Part shown: one piece after another, positions 22,142 to 33,696 of the stretch
How positions within the stretch are numbered: position 1 is the first letter of the stretch
How the letters are laid out: each line of letters opens with the position of its first letter
Source: Trichodelitschia bisporula
Lineage: Eukaryota > Ascomycota > Dothideomycetes > Phaeotrichales > Phaeotrichaceae
Assembly (NCBI GenBank): GCA_010356995.1
Contig: ML996704.1
Location: 542,404 to 606,403, forward strand
Direction of reading: 5' to 3'
Length of the DNA stretch: 64,000 nt
Position numbers and translations under genes: made by a program
The notes under the pieces: generated by a model
Database searches by the model: none
Told to the model about the DNA's origin: nothing
Seen by the model: only the letters and a program-made list of their open reading frames with translations

Positions 22142-23269
22142 TCATCGACGAGCAGTCGATCCTTTGGTGGTTGGCTTTGTGGTAGCTTCCCAATCCGTAA
22201 AGTCCCTATTGATCATGTCCAGTTCACGCTGCAGATGGACCAGTTGAGAGTCATAGTCGCTCAGCAGCTACCGCAATGTTAGCATTTGCATGACAGATAG
22301 AGTCCGGAATAGTACTGTACCTTCTTGATAGCCGCCATTTTCTCTTCATCGACGTCCTCAGAAGCCTCCCCAAACTGCTTGCCCATCTTCTGCGTCTCCT
22401 CCTTCAACATCTGTGCCCGTTCCATAACCACGCTGAGGCGAGCCCAGATCTCCTCCTGTCGCCCGTTGAGCACCGGATCAAAGGCAGTCCGCTCGAGCTG
22501 TGCCAGTTTGTACTTCAGTTCCTCTTCAGATGGACCTAGCGCATAGCCTCTGTTGCGTAAGACTTGAACCTTCCTAGCAAGGGAGAGACATCTAGAACTC
22601 AGGGCCATGTGTTTTCTCCGCGCTTCCTGGGTCCGAACAGAGAACTTGAGATCATGCTCCTCGATGCGTTGCTTGAGACTGTCATTGATTTCGCCCAAAC
22701 GACTGCGTAGCGCCTGAACTGCCTGGGCCTGGATCTTGATTCTGCCTGCCAGTCCACCATCACCAAAGCCCCGCGCCAGAACCGGGATGGAGCCTTCGCT
22801 TGGTTTCTTCTGCAGCGCCTCCTCCCATTTCTTCTCATCTTCCCAAGGCTGCGGCGTGAAGTACGGCGCAAGGGCAGGATTGACCTGGTTGTAGAAGTAG
22901 TGCTGGAAGACGCACTCAGGAGAGTCAGGCTGCCACTTCTCGAGGAGTATTTGCATCTGCTCCGGGACAGGTTTCTCACCTAACTTTGTTAGCACCGGTT
23001 ACGGTAATCGTGGTCATAACATACGGGGATTTTGCACAGGCTGCCAAAGAGATGATCCTAGCCGAGACTGCCCAAGCTGAGGCAATTGAGGCTGCGAAGC
23101 GAGCATCGAGGCACCAGGTTGCGGTTGAGGCGCCACGGTGCTGCCAAAGAGACCGGACGGGTTCTGCTGCTGCTGCTGCTGAGCCTGGGTCGAGGCGAAC
23201 AATCCGTTTGAAGCATTTTGAGCAGGCGCGGGCTGTTGAGACTTGAGGGGGAAACCGAAAAGGCTCTGC

Positions 23270-23311
<42 letters not shown>

Positions 23312-23484
23312 GGCTGCTGTAAAGCGGACCCAAACAGACCACCGGCTGCCGGCTGCTGTTGCTGCTGCTGCTGGCCTGCAGTTCCAAACAGACCGGAATT
23401 CTGCTGTGACTGTGCCGGCGCAAGCGACAACCCGAACGCGCTCTTCTGCGGTTGAGCCGCAGGTACGCTAAACAGACTGGCCAT
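22142..23484 (-). CDS. NUP57: FG-repeat nucleoporin Nup57/Nup54
   Basis: Channel nucleoporin of the Nup62-Nup58-Nup54 type complex. Three exons. The N-terminal half is an FG domain with GLFG and SLFGF repeats separated by Gln runs (a 13-Gln run is encoded by the CTG/CAG tract at 23272-23310). The joint at about 22980-23030 reads NPR then EKPVPEQMQILLEKW. The conserved part follows: CVFQHYFYNQVNPALAPYF and the coiled-coil region (QALRSRLGEINDSLKQRI; MALSSRCLSLARKVQVLR; RERAQMLKEE-type helices). The last exon, LLSDYDSQLVHLQRELDMI, lies after a 54-nt intron. The end is TKGSTARR. Length is about 430 residues. Nup54 and Nup57 are names for the same family. Head-to-head with the complex I gene. Confidence 0.9.
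23272..23310. repeat. (CTG)13 microsatellite coding for polyglutamine
   Basis: Thirteen uninterrupted CTG units on the + strand, read as CAG on the minus strand inside the FG domain of NUP57. Shorter interrupted runs lie at about 23160-23190 and 23350-23372. Confidence 0.95.
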
Positions 23485-23841
23485 CAGGGCTATGAGGGGA
23501 TCGTGGTAGATGAAATCGCTGGTAGAGTTACGGCAATATAGGCTGCTAGGGAGCCAGAAACCCAAATTTGTTGGCAAACAATGAAAGTTTTGATCGGACG
23601 AACAACGAAAGGTGCGCGTCGGCGTAGATGGATGCTTGTTCGTGTTGTGAAGCTTGTGCCCAAACACGGCGCATTATCCAAACTCGCCAAGCAACTCGCT
23701 CGGCCGGGTTCTTTCCTGCACGGACCCAACTTGAACTTTTTGGCCAATCATTTCCCTACCGCCGACACTGACCTCCGCGTGCCGACAGCGCCCTGAACGA
23801 CGACGTCAAGATAGCTCTCTCGTCACCAGCTGCAATTCACG
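23485..23841. promoter_or_regulatory. Shared divergent promoter NUP57 / complex I subunit
   Basis: 357 bp between two outward start codons. No TATA box; an A/T-rich stretch lies around 23570-23600. Confidence 0.45.
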
Positions 23842-24506
23842 ATGGCGTCCAGGCAAGCTCGGTGAGTCGCTCCAGGCGTTCATACATAGTACTACTCTAC
23901 TCCCCTCTAACATTGGCTTTGTAGTTTCAACCAGCAGGTCTTGATTGACACGACCCCGCTTCCCGATGATATCCCCAAGGTCAAGGAAATCGGTGCGAGC
24001 TCAGCTCCACTGATGAGCGCCTCCTTCTTCATCGGTGCTCGTTGTCGCCCTTACAATGATGACTACATGAAGTGCAAGGACGAGGCGAATGGCCGGGGTG
24101 AGCTCGACTGCCTGCGCGAAGGCCGCAAGGTTACTCGTTGTGCGGCAAGTGTGTATGTTGCGATCCCCAGCTCCAGCTTCCCCTAAACGACTTGAACTAT
24201 GCTCACCCCTTCCACAGCATCTCGGATGTAAATAAACACTGCCTTGTGGAATTCAGGAAGCATTGGGAGTGCCTCGAGAACCAGAATCAGCAGCTGTGGC
24301 AATGTCGAAAGTGGGAGCGTCCACTGAACAAGTGCGTGTTTGACAACCTAGTATGTAGCTCCCTTCCCTTCTCCGAATCGCGCTAAAACAGCCAGAATCT
24401 GGAGAAGACGATCCCGGGGACCCCAGAGGGAGAGCAGCCTGTTCACCTCCGCGCGAAGCAGATCTACGCGAATCCGTTCATGGCCGGATTCTCTCGCGGC
24501 TCATAA
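23842..24506 (+). CDS. NADH:ubiquinone oxidoreductase subunit NDUFA8-type (20.8 kDa, CHCH)
   Basis: Accessory subunit on the intermembrane-space face of respiratory complex I. Four exons: MASRQAR joins FNQQVLIDTTPLPDD; the others break after RCAAS and KCVFDNL. Four Cx9C pairs are visible: CRPYNDDYMKC, CLREGRKVTRC, CLVEFRKHWEC and CRKWERPLNKC, the hallmark of the NDUFA8/Nuo-20.8 family, imported by the Mia40 relay. The middle motif SASFFIGARC is family-typical. The last exon starts NLEKTIPGTPEGEQPVH and ends GFSRGS. No cleavable presequence, as expected. Length is about 180 residues, normal for the family. Confidence 0.92.
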
Positions 24507-25281
24507 TGAGGGGTTAGTGGACATGTACTTCTAGTATTGTGCTGCAACTAGATGTGGCTCGCACTCACGCGTCTGCCTCATGTATTGCCTCGTCAAGATA
24601 ACTGGACTCCAGGTAGTCGTTTCTCGATCTGCCATGAGTGGTCACCCAGCTCAGATGCATGAGATATTCCTTACTGCTCGGAACGCAGCCGTGTCGCCCA
24701 TTTGATCTAATCCTGTCACATCAGCCCACAATTGGAAGAACTTGCCGCAATGCAGTGCCCACGCACTGTCCAAACCTAGCAATGGCGCCTTCCACGCTCT
24801 GCGTAAGGAAGGGTTCCACCGGACTTGTCGAAGGAACTCTGGCCCGAAACGCAGCAGGCACCTGACGACAACGTCATGTCTGGTCGTGGTTGGTACATAT
24901 CGGAGGGAAGTGAAGGCACACTAGTTCTACTGCCTTCTTTGCCCAAAAATGCAAGAATTGCCAACAGATGCTCATTCGTTGCGTCCTACCTGCTATCACG
25001 TCCCGTGGAACTTGGGGTGCTCCTCTGCTGTTAAAAGGACAATCTGCGCCGCGTCAAAGCATTTGAACGACTTGCTTTCCACTCATCTGTTCTCCTTAGT
25101 TCACGCCGTTGCCTCCGGTTTTGGTGTTTGGAATCGCATCAACTTCTTTCCGGTGTCCTGCTTTCTGAACTCGATCGTTCGTCCAATTTTGTGCACTCTT
25201 GAGCGTCGTTAGCTTTTCCGGTACGTCACTGAGATCGCTCCGTGCATTCTGCTGAGCCTGTCGCCAGTCTTCATCTCGCCG
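24507..25281. other. Intergenic: upstream of Argonaute
   Basis: 775 bp with no supported gene. It should contain the Argonaute promoter; no TATA box was recognised. Confidence 0.45.
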
Positions 25282-28200
25282 ATGGGGACCGAAAATACGG
25301 CGAGCCGCCGAGCCCGCAGGAAGGAAAAGCAGAAGGAGAAGCGAGCGGCCCTGAATGAGGAAGTTTTTGAGCCTCCGCACACTCTGCAAGCTAGCTCCCC
25401 TTCCTCTTTTCCCGCAGCTTCGGAGTGCAACGCCGCCGCCAAAGAATCTGCCTCGGACCTTGCGACGCTGGCTCTCCGTCTTCGTCCAGCCCCTTCAAGG
25501 TCGCAAGGCAAAGATTCGGGTTCGCCTTCCCTAGGCAACGGAGAAGAACTCAACCCCCGGCCGAGTAAATCGAGTATCTCACAGACTCCCGGGACCCGGG
25601 ACGCGAAGCAGATTCCCCCATCCCCCACCAAGAATCCACAGAAGCGATACACCTCTCCCACGAAGACCTCACAGAACAGAGCTTCCTCTCTCGTGAGGAC
25701 ATCACAAAGTAGATTCTCCTCGCCCCCGAAGACTCCGCAGGCGAGGACCCCCTCTCCCGCTAAGACACCGCAGGCGAGGACCGTCTACCCGGTGAAGAAT
25801 CCCCAACCGAGGACCCCCTCCCCCGCGAAGACTCCGCACACGAAAACTCCCTCCCCCACGAAGACTTCGCAGCTGAGGAGCCCCCCCCCCGCGAAGACTC
25901 CACAGGCAAAAACTCCCTCCACCACGAAGACTTCTCAACCGAAGAAGGCAGCTCTCGGCACTTCAGCTACGAAGAGTGGGAACACTTGGTCCACCACTTT
26001 GAGGTCTTCATCTGCTGCGCGCCCCCTTCAGCGGCAAGGAGATTTACCTAGCGAGGGCTTGACGCAGGGAGTGAAAGAACCTTCATCGCTGCCCGTGAGT
26101 AAGCAATCGGATTGTCTGCGAAGACCAATACGAGGCGCGTTTTCGCTCAAGGATACGACTAAAAGCAAGACGCCTGGAGAGTCTTCACCTTCCAAAACCC
26201 CCACCCTGAAGAGGTCATCAATGGTTGACATGCAACGCGGACATTCGTCAGGCGTGCAGCACACTCCATCAATAGCCAAGCCATTCGCATGGGGATCTCA
26301 ACAATATTTATCACCAACCAAGCCATCTCCTGGCGCCTCTTCAACCAAGCCATCTTCCGGCGCCTTTTCAACCATGCGATCTCCTCCCGTATGCGAACCC
26401 AGGCCACCTCCAGAAATCTTACCAACTAAGCCAGCTTCCGGAACCGGCAAGCAAGAGCCCTACGTATCCTCACCTTGGTCCGGCTCACGTCTGTCTCTTA
26501 GTTGGGGTCGCACCATGTCGACGTCTGTTCAGAGGGCATCAGCTACAGCAACTCTCAGACTCCTTTATTCTCAGGAAAACGCACTCAACCCGCCGCTATC
26601 CCTCCCGAAGACTGCTCCCGCAGAACCACGGCAGATGCCCCTCGGGGCTAGCTCCGGGAACGCTCATCAGTCCTTACGGAGTCTCCTAGTTCGGACCAAC
26701 TATCTACGGGTTACCAAGTTCCCTAAAACGCTATACCAGTATGAGGTCACACTCACGCCGGGTGCTAAGTCTGCAACCCATGTGAGCGTTTCTGCGCGTC
26801 GGGAAAAGGAGCAGGTTTTCAAGGGGCTTGGCAAGATGAAGGGGTTTCAAGATGCGACTTGGGCGACCGATCTCAACCGAGTGTGGTCCATTGCACCCCT
26901 CTGGGCCGATGGTTCCATTCCTACCAATCTGGAAATCCCCTATTCGAGTCAAACTGGATTTTCTCATGTTACTGCTGGAGCTTGCTTCACGCTTACCGAA
27001 GTCCACAAACTCAATGACCGCCCTCTCCCAGTGGAAGGTTTGAATGCGATTGTCATGAAACACGTCAGTGACTCCGCGAGCGGCGAACGTGTCCATCAGG
27101 TTGGCGCGAACAAATTCTTCCACAAGGACGACCGGTATACCATCAATGAGTCCCTCACAGCCATCAGAGGCTACTTCACGTCGATTCGTCCGGTTACCAA
27201 GGGCGGACTGCTACTTAACGTCAATACATGCGCATCAGCATTTTTCAGACCAGTGACGGTTGCAACATACCTCCAGCACAATCGCAGTGGACAAGATCAG
27301 CGCAAACGCGGTGAACAATGTTTAGCTCCTGGACAAGACTTAGTTGGTGTCCTCGTCCGGATCATTTACGATCGGGACCCGTTCTATGCGGAAAACGATC
27401 CAAACATGGATGCCAGCAGCATCAAGGTGATCACTGAGGTCGGATACCCAAACCTAATCGAAGCTCAAAGGCTGAATGCCGATCTTAAAGGTATCTTGTT
27501 CCCTATTTCGTTTCTTCCGCTAATACTTCAGTCTTGAACGTGTCTGAGCTGTCACCAATACGCCTTTGTGTGAATCTCGGCTCGAAAACGAGGAAAGAAT
27601 GGTATCATCCCGAGTGCCTTCAGATTTTGCCATACCAGCCTTTCACAAAACTGCTTCAACCTGGCAAAACCACATCAATGATCAAGTTCGCTTGCAAAAG
27701 GCCGGAGGAAAATCTTGACTACCTTCGCGCCTGGGGATTGAAACTGCTCGGCATCAACGACGAGAAGACGCGCAGCGTAAGTCAATTTTATCTGAGCGTC
27801 TCATGTGGAAAATGACAAGGGCCAGGTGATAAGGGACAAACTCGAGCTTGACATTGATCCTAAATTTCTCGAAATTTCAGCGGCAAGGCTCAGTCCTCCG
27901 AAAATATCTTATCGCGACGACAAAAAGTCGATCCAAGTCAGAGATGCTCAATGGAACCTCGCTGCCCCCGAGCAGTTCCCGGGAATGCATCCAGAGATCA
28001 CCCTACGTCTGCTCAACATTGCGCGCCAACCATCCGATGCTGCAAAACTAACCAAACTGAAGGGTTTCTATAATGAGTTCAGGAGCAAGCTGGTGGGCCA
28101 TGGAATGAAAGTCAAGGCGGTTAGCGATCCATTGAAGTCCGATTATATCTCTTGGCTTCCATTACCGGCACAGGGCTGCGCCAGCAAGTTCAAACAGAGG

Positions 28201-29472
28201 CTCCGGCCCCATATTGGGAGCATGATTGGCCACGGTCAGAAGACAATCATGCTTGTCGTGCTATCGCATCAAGACCAAGATATATATGCTGCCGTCAAGA
28301 GCCTTGCAGACTGTGAGCTTGGTCTCAGGACTGTCTGCTGCTTGTATGACAACGCCATAAAAGATGGGGGAAACAGAGGTCCGCTGCTGTCTAACCTTGC
28401 TCTCAAGTTCAATTTCAAGCTGGGATGTCCAACGCATACCATTCAGGGATTGTCTAGACTTCTTCTTCTTAACGACACGATAATCATGGGGGCCGATGTA
28501 ACCCATCCGACCAAAGGATCGCTAGCCGGTACTCCGTCTATTGCCGCTGTCGTCGCTAAAGCTTGTGACGATCAGGACTTCACCAACTTCGTGGGGTCGA
28601 TGAGGCTCCAGGAAGCGCGAACAGAGGTACGCATCTCCTTTCATATCTAATCTCACTGACTTTCTGAGGTGATTGACGAAATCGGAGCTATGACGAAGGA
28701 GCGCCTGAAGGCATGGCGGTCAAAGTCACCAACAAAGACTTGGCCCAAAAACATCCTCTTCTACCGGGATGGTATCAGTGAAACGCAGTACAACGAAATT
28801 TGGAAGAAGGAGGTGCTGGCCATTGAGGAGGCGTACAAAGAGGTGACGGGATCTCCAGCCAAACTAACTTTCGTTGTCGTCGGGAAGCGCCATCACACGC
28901 GCTTCTTTCCGATTTCCGGGCAGCCTAACGGGAGCGTCAAGGAGAACGTCCCGCCTGGCGTTATAGTGGACCATACAATCGTGGCTCCGAACGAAGAAGA
29001 CGGCTCACATGTTCTTCACAATTTTTTCCTCCAGTCTCACTGCGCCGTAAAGGGTACAGGACGGTCAGCTCACTACGTCATGCTGCGAAATGTCATGGAG
29101 CTCCCGGAAGCGAAGCTGCAAGAGATAGTAAGCTCCATCTATACCTGTCCGCCTTGAACGCTGCTAACCTTGCGCCAGACTCACAATCTTTGTTATGCAT
29201 ACTCTCCGGCAACCAAGGGGATATCATACTGCGCTCCGGCTTACTATGCTGATCGTCTTTGTACTCGTGGGCGTATGTATCTTCGGCTTTGTCAGGACGT
29301 ACTGGGCAATCAAGGTCATCCAGAGGGGTACACGAGGGAGGATCAAAAGCGGTGGCGTGCAAAGGTGGCGAAAAGTGTTGCAAGTTCTCCTGAATGGAAC
29401 CCTAGGAATGCGGATTCCTCGAGGACGAACCCGTGGCATCCCAATTTCGACAACCTCATGTTCTACGTTTGA
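25282..29472 (+). CDS. Argonaute protein (RNA silencing) with Thr/Pro/Lys-repeat N terminus
   Basis: Small-RNA-guided silencing protein. Five exons (25282-27490, 27532-27776, 27820-28626, 28669-29127, 29179-29472) give 1337 residues, longer than the usual 900-1050. The excess is a disordered N-terminal 460 residues with about a dozen heptad-like SP(T/A)KTPQ units (about 112-226). Then ArgoN (LRVTKFPKTLYQYEV), DUF1785/L1 (SLTAIRGYFTSIRP), PAZ, MID (YAAVKSLADCELGL) and PIWI. Catalytic residues: GADVTHP (Asp), QEARTE (Glu finger), FYRDGISE (Asp) and YYADRL (Asp where animals have His), a DEDD tetrad that can support slicing. In MID, Tyr and Lys of the 5'-phosphate pocket are kept but the usual Gln of TQC reads TVC. 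The end LMFYV is family-typical. QDE-2 and SMS-2 types are not separable by eye. Confidence 0.93.
25618..25960 (+). repeat. Tandem 21-24-bp repeat coding SPxKTPQ-type units in Argonaute
   Basis: About a dozen imperfect copies of a unit reading (S/T)P(T/A)KT(P/S)Q.(R/K/N), e.g. SPAKTPQARTP, SPAKTPHTKTP, SPTKTSQLRSP. Each carries SP or TP, a minimal proline-directed kinase site, next to a Lys or Arg. Confidence 0.85.
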
Positions 29473-29936
29473 GGGTGAGGCGGAGGTTTGTCTCCTGTTA
29501 TTGCTCGCATACATTGTCAGGATCCGCATGTTTGAGATGTTCTAGCGGTCAAGACTTATTGCGACATAGATGAAGGCACACATGAATATCAAAGGCTTGA
29601 TATTAACTTTGGGTTGCTGATGCTTTAGTATGCTGGTCTTCACCGTGCTGTATTCGCACCTTTCATGTCCCAATATACGCTTGGCAGCGACTTCGACCAA
29701 CAGGCGGGGCGGAGCGGAGGTGGGACTAACCTCCGCCGATAGGCTCCGAAGACGGAAAAAAAGTTCACCAGGTCAGGCACGACTCCAAGGCACAGACATC
29801 CACAATTTTCCTGCCCAAGCCTCAATCTGACCTTTGCTCATTGGCACCATCGCTAAGCTAGGAGCTTCAAAACTCACTGTCAACTTTCACATCTCAGATC
29901 CGCAGCAGTCGTACCTTTGTTCGTTATCAGCGCACC
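29473..29936. other. Intergenic: Argonaute 3' flank and carrier promoter
   Basis: 464 bp between two + genes. No gene supported. Confidence 0.45.
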
Positions 29937-31122
29937 ATGGTACTCCCTCCTGTGAAAACGGGTGCTGCTGGCACTTCGGCGAAGGATGTCAAGAAGGAGT
30001 CAACGTATGCGCGATTGACTGGCGCCGGTAGGTCTTCGCTTGTTTGAATGAGCATTATTGACTGAGCACCAGGTTGCGCCGGTATCGCTGAGCTCATTGT
30101 GTTCCACCCAGTATGCGCCTCGTCGTCTTCATGAGTATGCCCGGAAGCTTATGCGCCATGGATAGGTCGATACAACTGCTAAGCGTCTCATGAGTAACTA
30201 TGGGAGGGTACGTTAAGATCTGGTGTAGCCATCAGGGTGGTGCTGACTGCGTGCTCGTCAGATTACCTCGGCTTCGCAGCTCAACTCTGTCATATTCAAA
30301 GATAAAGCTCAAGCATCGGTTCCCAAGCGCTTTCTCTCGCTCTTCCCTGGACTTGGATATGCGGCGTCATACAAGGTACGCGTGACTAAAGTTTGCACGC
30401 AAGGCGCGGCCTTGCTAACATGTTCAGATTCTCCAGCGCGTATACAAATACGGCGGGCAGCCTTTCATGCGGGATTACCTAGCCAGGAACTGGGGGGACT
30501 CCTTTGATGCAGCTTTCGGGAAGGGTAACGGTAAAGCCATTATGCATGCGACGGCAGGCAGCTTGATCGGCATTGGAGAAATCGTGATTCTTCCGCTCGA
30601 CGTGTTGAAGATCAAGCGTCAGACGAATCCTGAGGCCTTCCGTGGTCGTGGGGTGCTGAAAATTGTCAAGGACGAAGGCTTCAGCCTCTACAGAGGTTGG
30701 GGCTGGACTGCCGCTCGCAACGCTCCTGGATCGTTTGCCGTAGGCTGCCTCCCTCTTTACAGTCTCAAATGCTGACAGCCATCCAGCTCTTTGGTGGCTC
30801 CGCGGCTGCAAAGCAATACATCTACAAACTAGAAGACTACAACAAGGCCACCTGGACCCAGAACTTCGTCGCCTCTATTATGGGTGCAAGCTCTTCCATC
30901 CTCGTTTCCGCCCCCCTGGACGTCATTAAGACTCGGATACAGAACCGCAACTTTGAAAATCCGGAGAGCGGCTTTCGCATAATATCCAACATGATCAAGC
31001 ACGAGGGTGCGCCTGCCTTCTTCAAGGGCTTGATACCGAAACTTCTGATGACTGGGCCCAAGCTTGTGTTTTCCTTCTGGCTGGCGCAGACCTTGATTCC
31101 TGCGTTCGACAAGTATATGTAG
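29937..31122 (+). CDS. GGC1: Mitochondrial GTP/GDP carrier (Ggc1-like)
   Basis: Inner-membrane carrier that exchanges GTP for GDP; in yeast it affects mitochondrial iron balance. Six exons: 29937 start MVLPPVKTGAAGTS, then YARLTGAG/CAGIAELIVFHP, VDTTAKRLMSNYGR, ITSASQLNSVIFKDKAQAS, ILQRVYKYGGQPFMRDYL and, after the last intron, LFGGSAAAKQYIY. Mitochondrial carrier signatures Px(D/E)xx(K/R): PVDTTAKR (its codons split by an intron), PLDVLKIKR and PLDVIKTRI, one per repeat, with GPKLVFSFWLAQ near the end. This order and the RVYKYGGQPF block match Ggc1. Introns follow standard GT/AG rules. Final residues are FDKYM. High confidence in family; the substrate rests on family similarity. Confidence 0.88.
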
Positions 31123-32059
31123 GAACCATAATACCCTTGTTGGCTTCGTTCCCTTTGTACGCATGGATTTGGCAAGGATATGGCTGGCGTTGGGAACCCC
31201 GAGGGGCCTGTGGGGGAAGGCGCGCTCGGGAGTGTCAAAAGCTTTTCGATGTACGGATGTAGAAGTATCATGGCCGGTTATTTGCTGCAGGTAGCTGCAG
31301 GAGGATCGAAATTCTGTAATACAATCACGAGCACAACGAATCTGATGTTGATAAGCGACACTTCTTTCATGTGGATGATGGAGGGGCCCCTGCGCCGTAT
31401 GCATGTTGACAGCCTGCAAGATGGAGGATCCGCCGAGGGATGCAACTCTGGGACGGGCGATTCACAAAGTCGTGTGCCCAAAGCCCTTCTGTTTGGTACA
31501 AACCTCTGCTATTTAGACGGTAGGCAAGCCACACACAGCGGAAGGTGTCAAACAGCAGTGAGGCATCTGACCAGGTCAGTAACAAGGCAGAGTCAGCAGA
31601 TAGGATAATGATGTTGAGTTAGGCAAAACCCCAGAATCTGGTCAGCAAGCTAGTTCTAGGTGCAGAGCGATTCACCTAGGATATATAAGGAGGTATATTT
31701 GCAGCGACTGATTCACCACTGTGTACTTATCATACACGATTAGTCTTTCACTCACGAAGAGTACACAGTACACAGTACCTCAGTAAATCCAAGGTGCCAG
31801 CCGCCGCGTCGCATGCACAGACCCCTGCAGTGTTACGGCTGGCGGAGACTCGGATTTTATAAAGTCCGCCCCGTGGCATCCTCAAGACCCAGGTTGCGTC
31901 GCCAACCTGACCTCCTGCAACTCCTCCATCCATCCCCTCCACGACGAACAACTCTCTATCGACCAAAGCATATCCCCGCCGCCTGCACGCAATCGTACAT
32001 CTGCCCAACAACTCTTACTGCTAATTGTCAATCTTTGCGCATCCCGTTCTACCGCCGCA
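31123..32059. other. Intergenic: upstream of YPT1, with TATA-like element
   Basis: 937 bp. A TATATAAGG element is at 31683-31691, and a short repeat TACACAGTACACAGTAC lies near 31760. No gene supported. The CT-rich stretch before 32060 is a usual fungal promoter/leader feature. Confidence 0.4.
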
Positions 32060-32993
32060 ATGAATCCCGAGTAGTGCGTCTCCCCTCCGCCACTCGTCAT
32101 CTGCTGCAAACGGCAGCTCGGCATGGTCCTTCCACGCTCTAGAGACCCCAAAGGCTAACTCCCTTGCGATTCAGAGTTTAACCACCTCCATACTTCACCC
32201 GGAGTTGTCTTCAAGGGTGAGACGGAAGTACAGAGCTAACGCAGGCAACCATCAGATACGACTATTTGTTCAAGCTACTCCTCATCGGAGACTCCGGTGT
32301 CGGAAAGTCCTGTCTGCTTCTTCGGTTTGCGGACGACACGTACACGGAGAGCTATATCTCCACGATTGGTGTCGACTTTGTAGGTAGTCCACCTGGATAA
32401 AGCAAGCCAAGCTAATCCCTTCACAGAAGATTCGCACCATTGAGCTGGATGGCAAGACGGTGAAGTTGCAAATTGTACGTAAATCGGAGCCTACTTCATC
32501 GGCTGCTGACGGTCTTTTAGTGGGACACCGCTGGTCAAGAACGGTTCCGCACGATCACTTCGTCCTATTACCGCGGTGCCCATGGCATCTGCGTCGTTTA
32601 CGATGTGACAGATATGGATTCGTTCAACAACGTCAAGCAGTGGCTGCAGGAAATTGATCGCTACGCCACGGAGGGTGTGAACAAGCTCCTGGTTGGCAAC
32701 AAGAGCGACATGGCAGACAAAAAGGTTGTGGAGTATACTGTCGCGAAGGTATTTTGCCCCGCATGCGCCCAACGACCAGACTCTAAACAACTGGCTAGGA
32801 ATTCGCAGACAGCCTCGGCATACCTTTCCTGGAGACGTCCGCGAAGAACGCCTCCAACGTTGAACAAGCCTTCCTGACCATGGCCCGGCAAATCAAGGAG
32901 CGTATGGGCAACACCGCCAATCAGAACAAGGAGAAGATCAACATCGGACCGGGTCAGAGCGTTCAATCGGGTTCTGCAGGTGGGTGTTGCTAG
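32060..32993 (+). CDS. YPT1: Rab GTPase Ypt1 (Rab1)
   Basis: Small GTPase of ER-Golgi traffic and autophagy. Five exons: MNPE (32060-32070, followed by a 185-nt intron), then [19 protein letters not shown] (P loop), after FK-junction [16 protein letters not shown], then [20 protein letters not shown] (switch II), NKSD and ETSAK guanine-base motifs, and the C-terminal exon starting [12 protein letters not shown]. The effector loop reads [13 protein letters not shown], as in Ypt1/Rab1. It ends SAGGCC, the double-Cys site for geranylgeranylation. The first intron is unusually long compared with its neighbours; the downstream introns are about 45-60 nt. Confidence 0.95.
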
Positions 32994-33696
32994 GCGTAAG
33001 GCGACTGATGAGGTGGAGTCGAGCTTCATGAGCATATGTCACGTGCATTCCCCTGTTCGTTACGCTCTTCCGAGAGGGATGGTCGGTGGCTCTCTCGGCT
33101 TAGTTGGATCATGTTTTCGGGTTTGTTGGCGGGTTTCGGGAATGAGTGGAATGCACTTGAGTGACCGGGACATGCTTTGGGCAACGGAACGTTAGATAGA
33201 CAACCTGCGGCGCGCTCTTTGACGGCAACCTCAAATTTGTCGCCTCTGCTGCTCTCCTAAGTTCGGGGTCTTTGTTTCTGTCACATCTGGTTGCTGTTCT
33301 TTGTTACACGGCGATAACGGTGCACATTGCGTCTGGTTAGTCTGACTAATAACTCGAGTTATCATGTACTTTGGGCTGCGTGCTGGTGTCCGGGAATTCC
33401 ACTGTCTATGTCAGAGTAAGGGAACGGTTCTCAAATTTTACGACTGGCAGAGGAAGTCAGGGATGCCGCGCAAACTCGGTGCGTAGGAATGGATGGCAAG
33501 GCGGGAAGCATGGCGTAGCTTCAGCCATCCATAAAGCTCTATGGATAGAGGTGGTCTCTCGGGGTCTGCGTTTTGAAGACAGGATTGAAGCCTTGAAAAC
33601 GTGTAGTAGGCCAACAAGTGGCTATCTAGCTTCACGACTAAGTCCGAGCCCAAATACCGCCCATGACCTACGCTACATGCCATGCCTTAATACCCC
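32994..33696. other. Convergent 3' intergenic region
   Basis: 703 bp between YPT1 and CTF4 stops. Nothing recognised. Confidence 0.5.
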
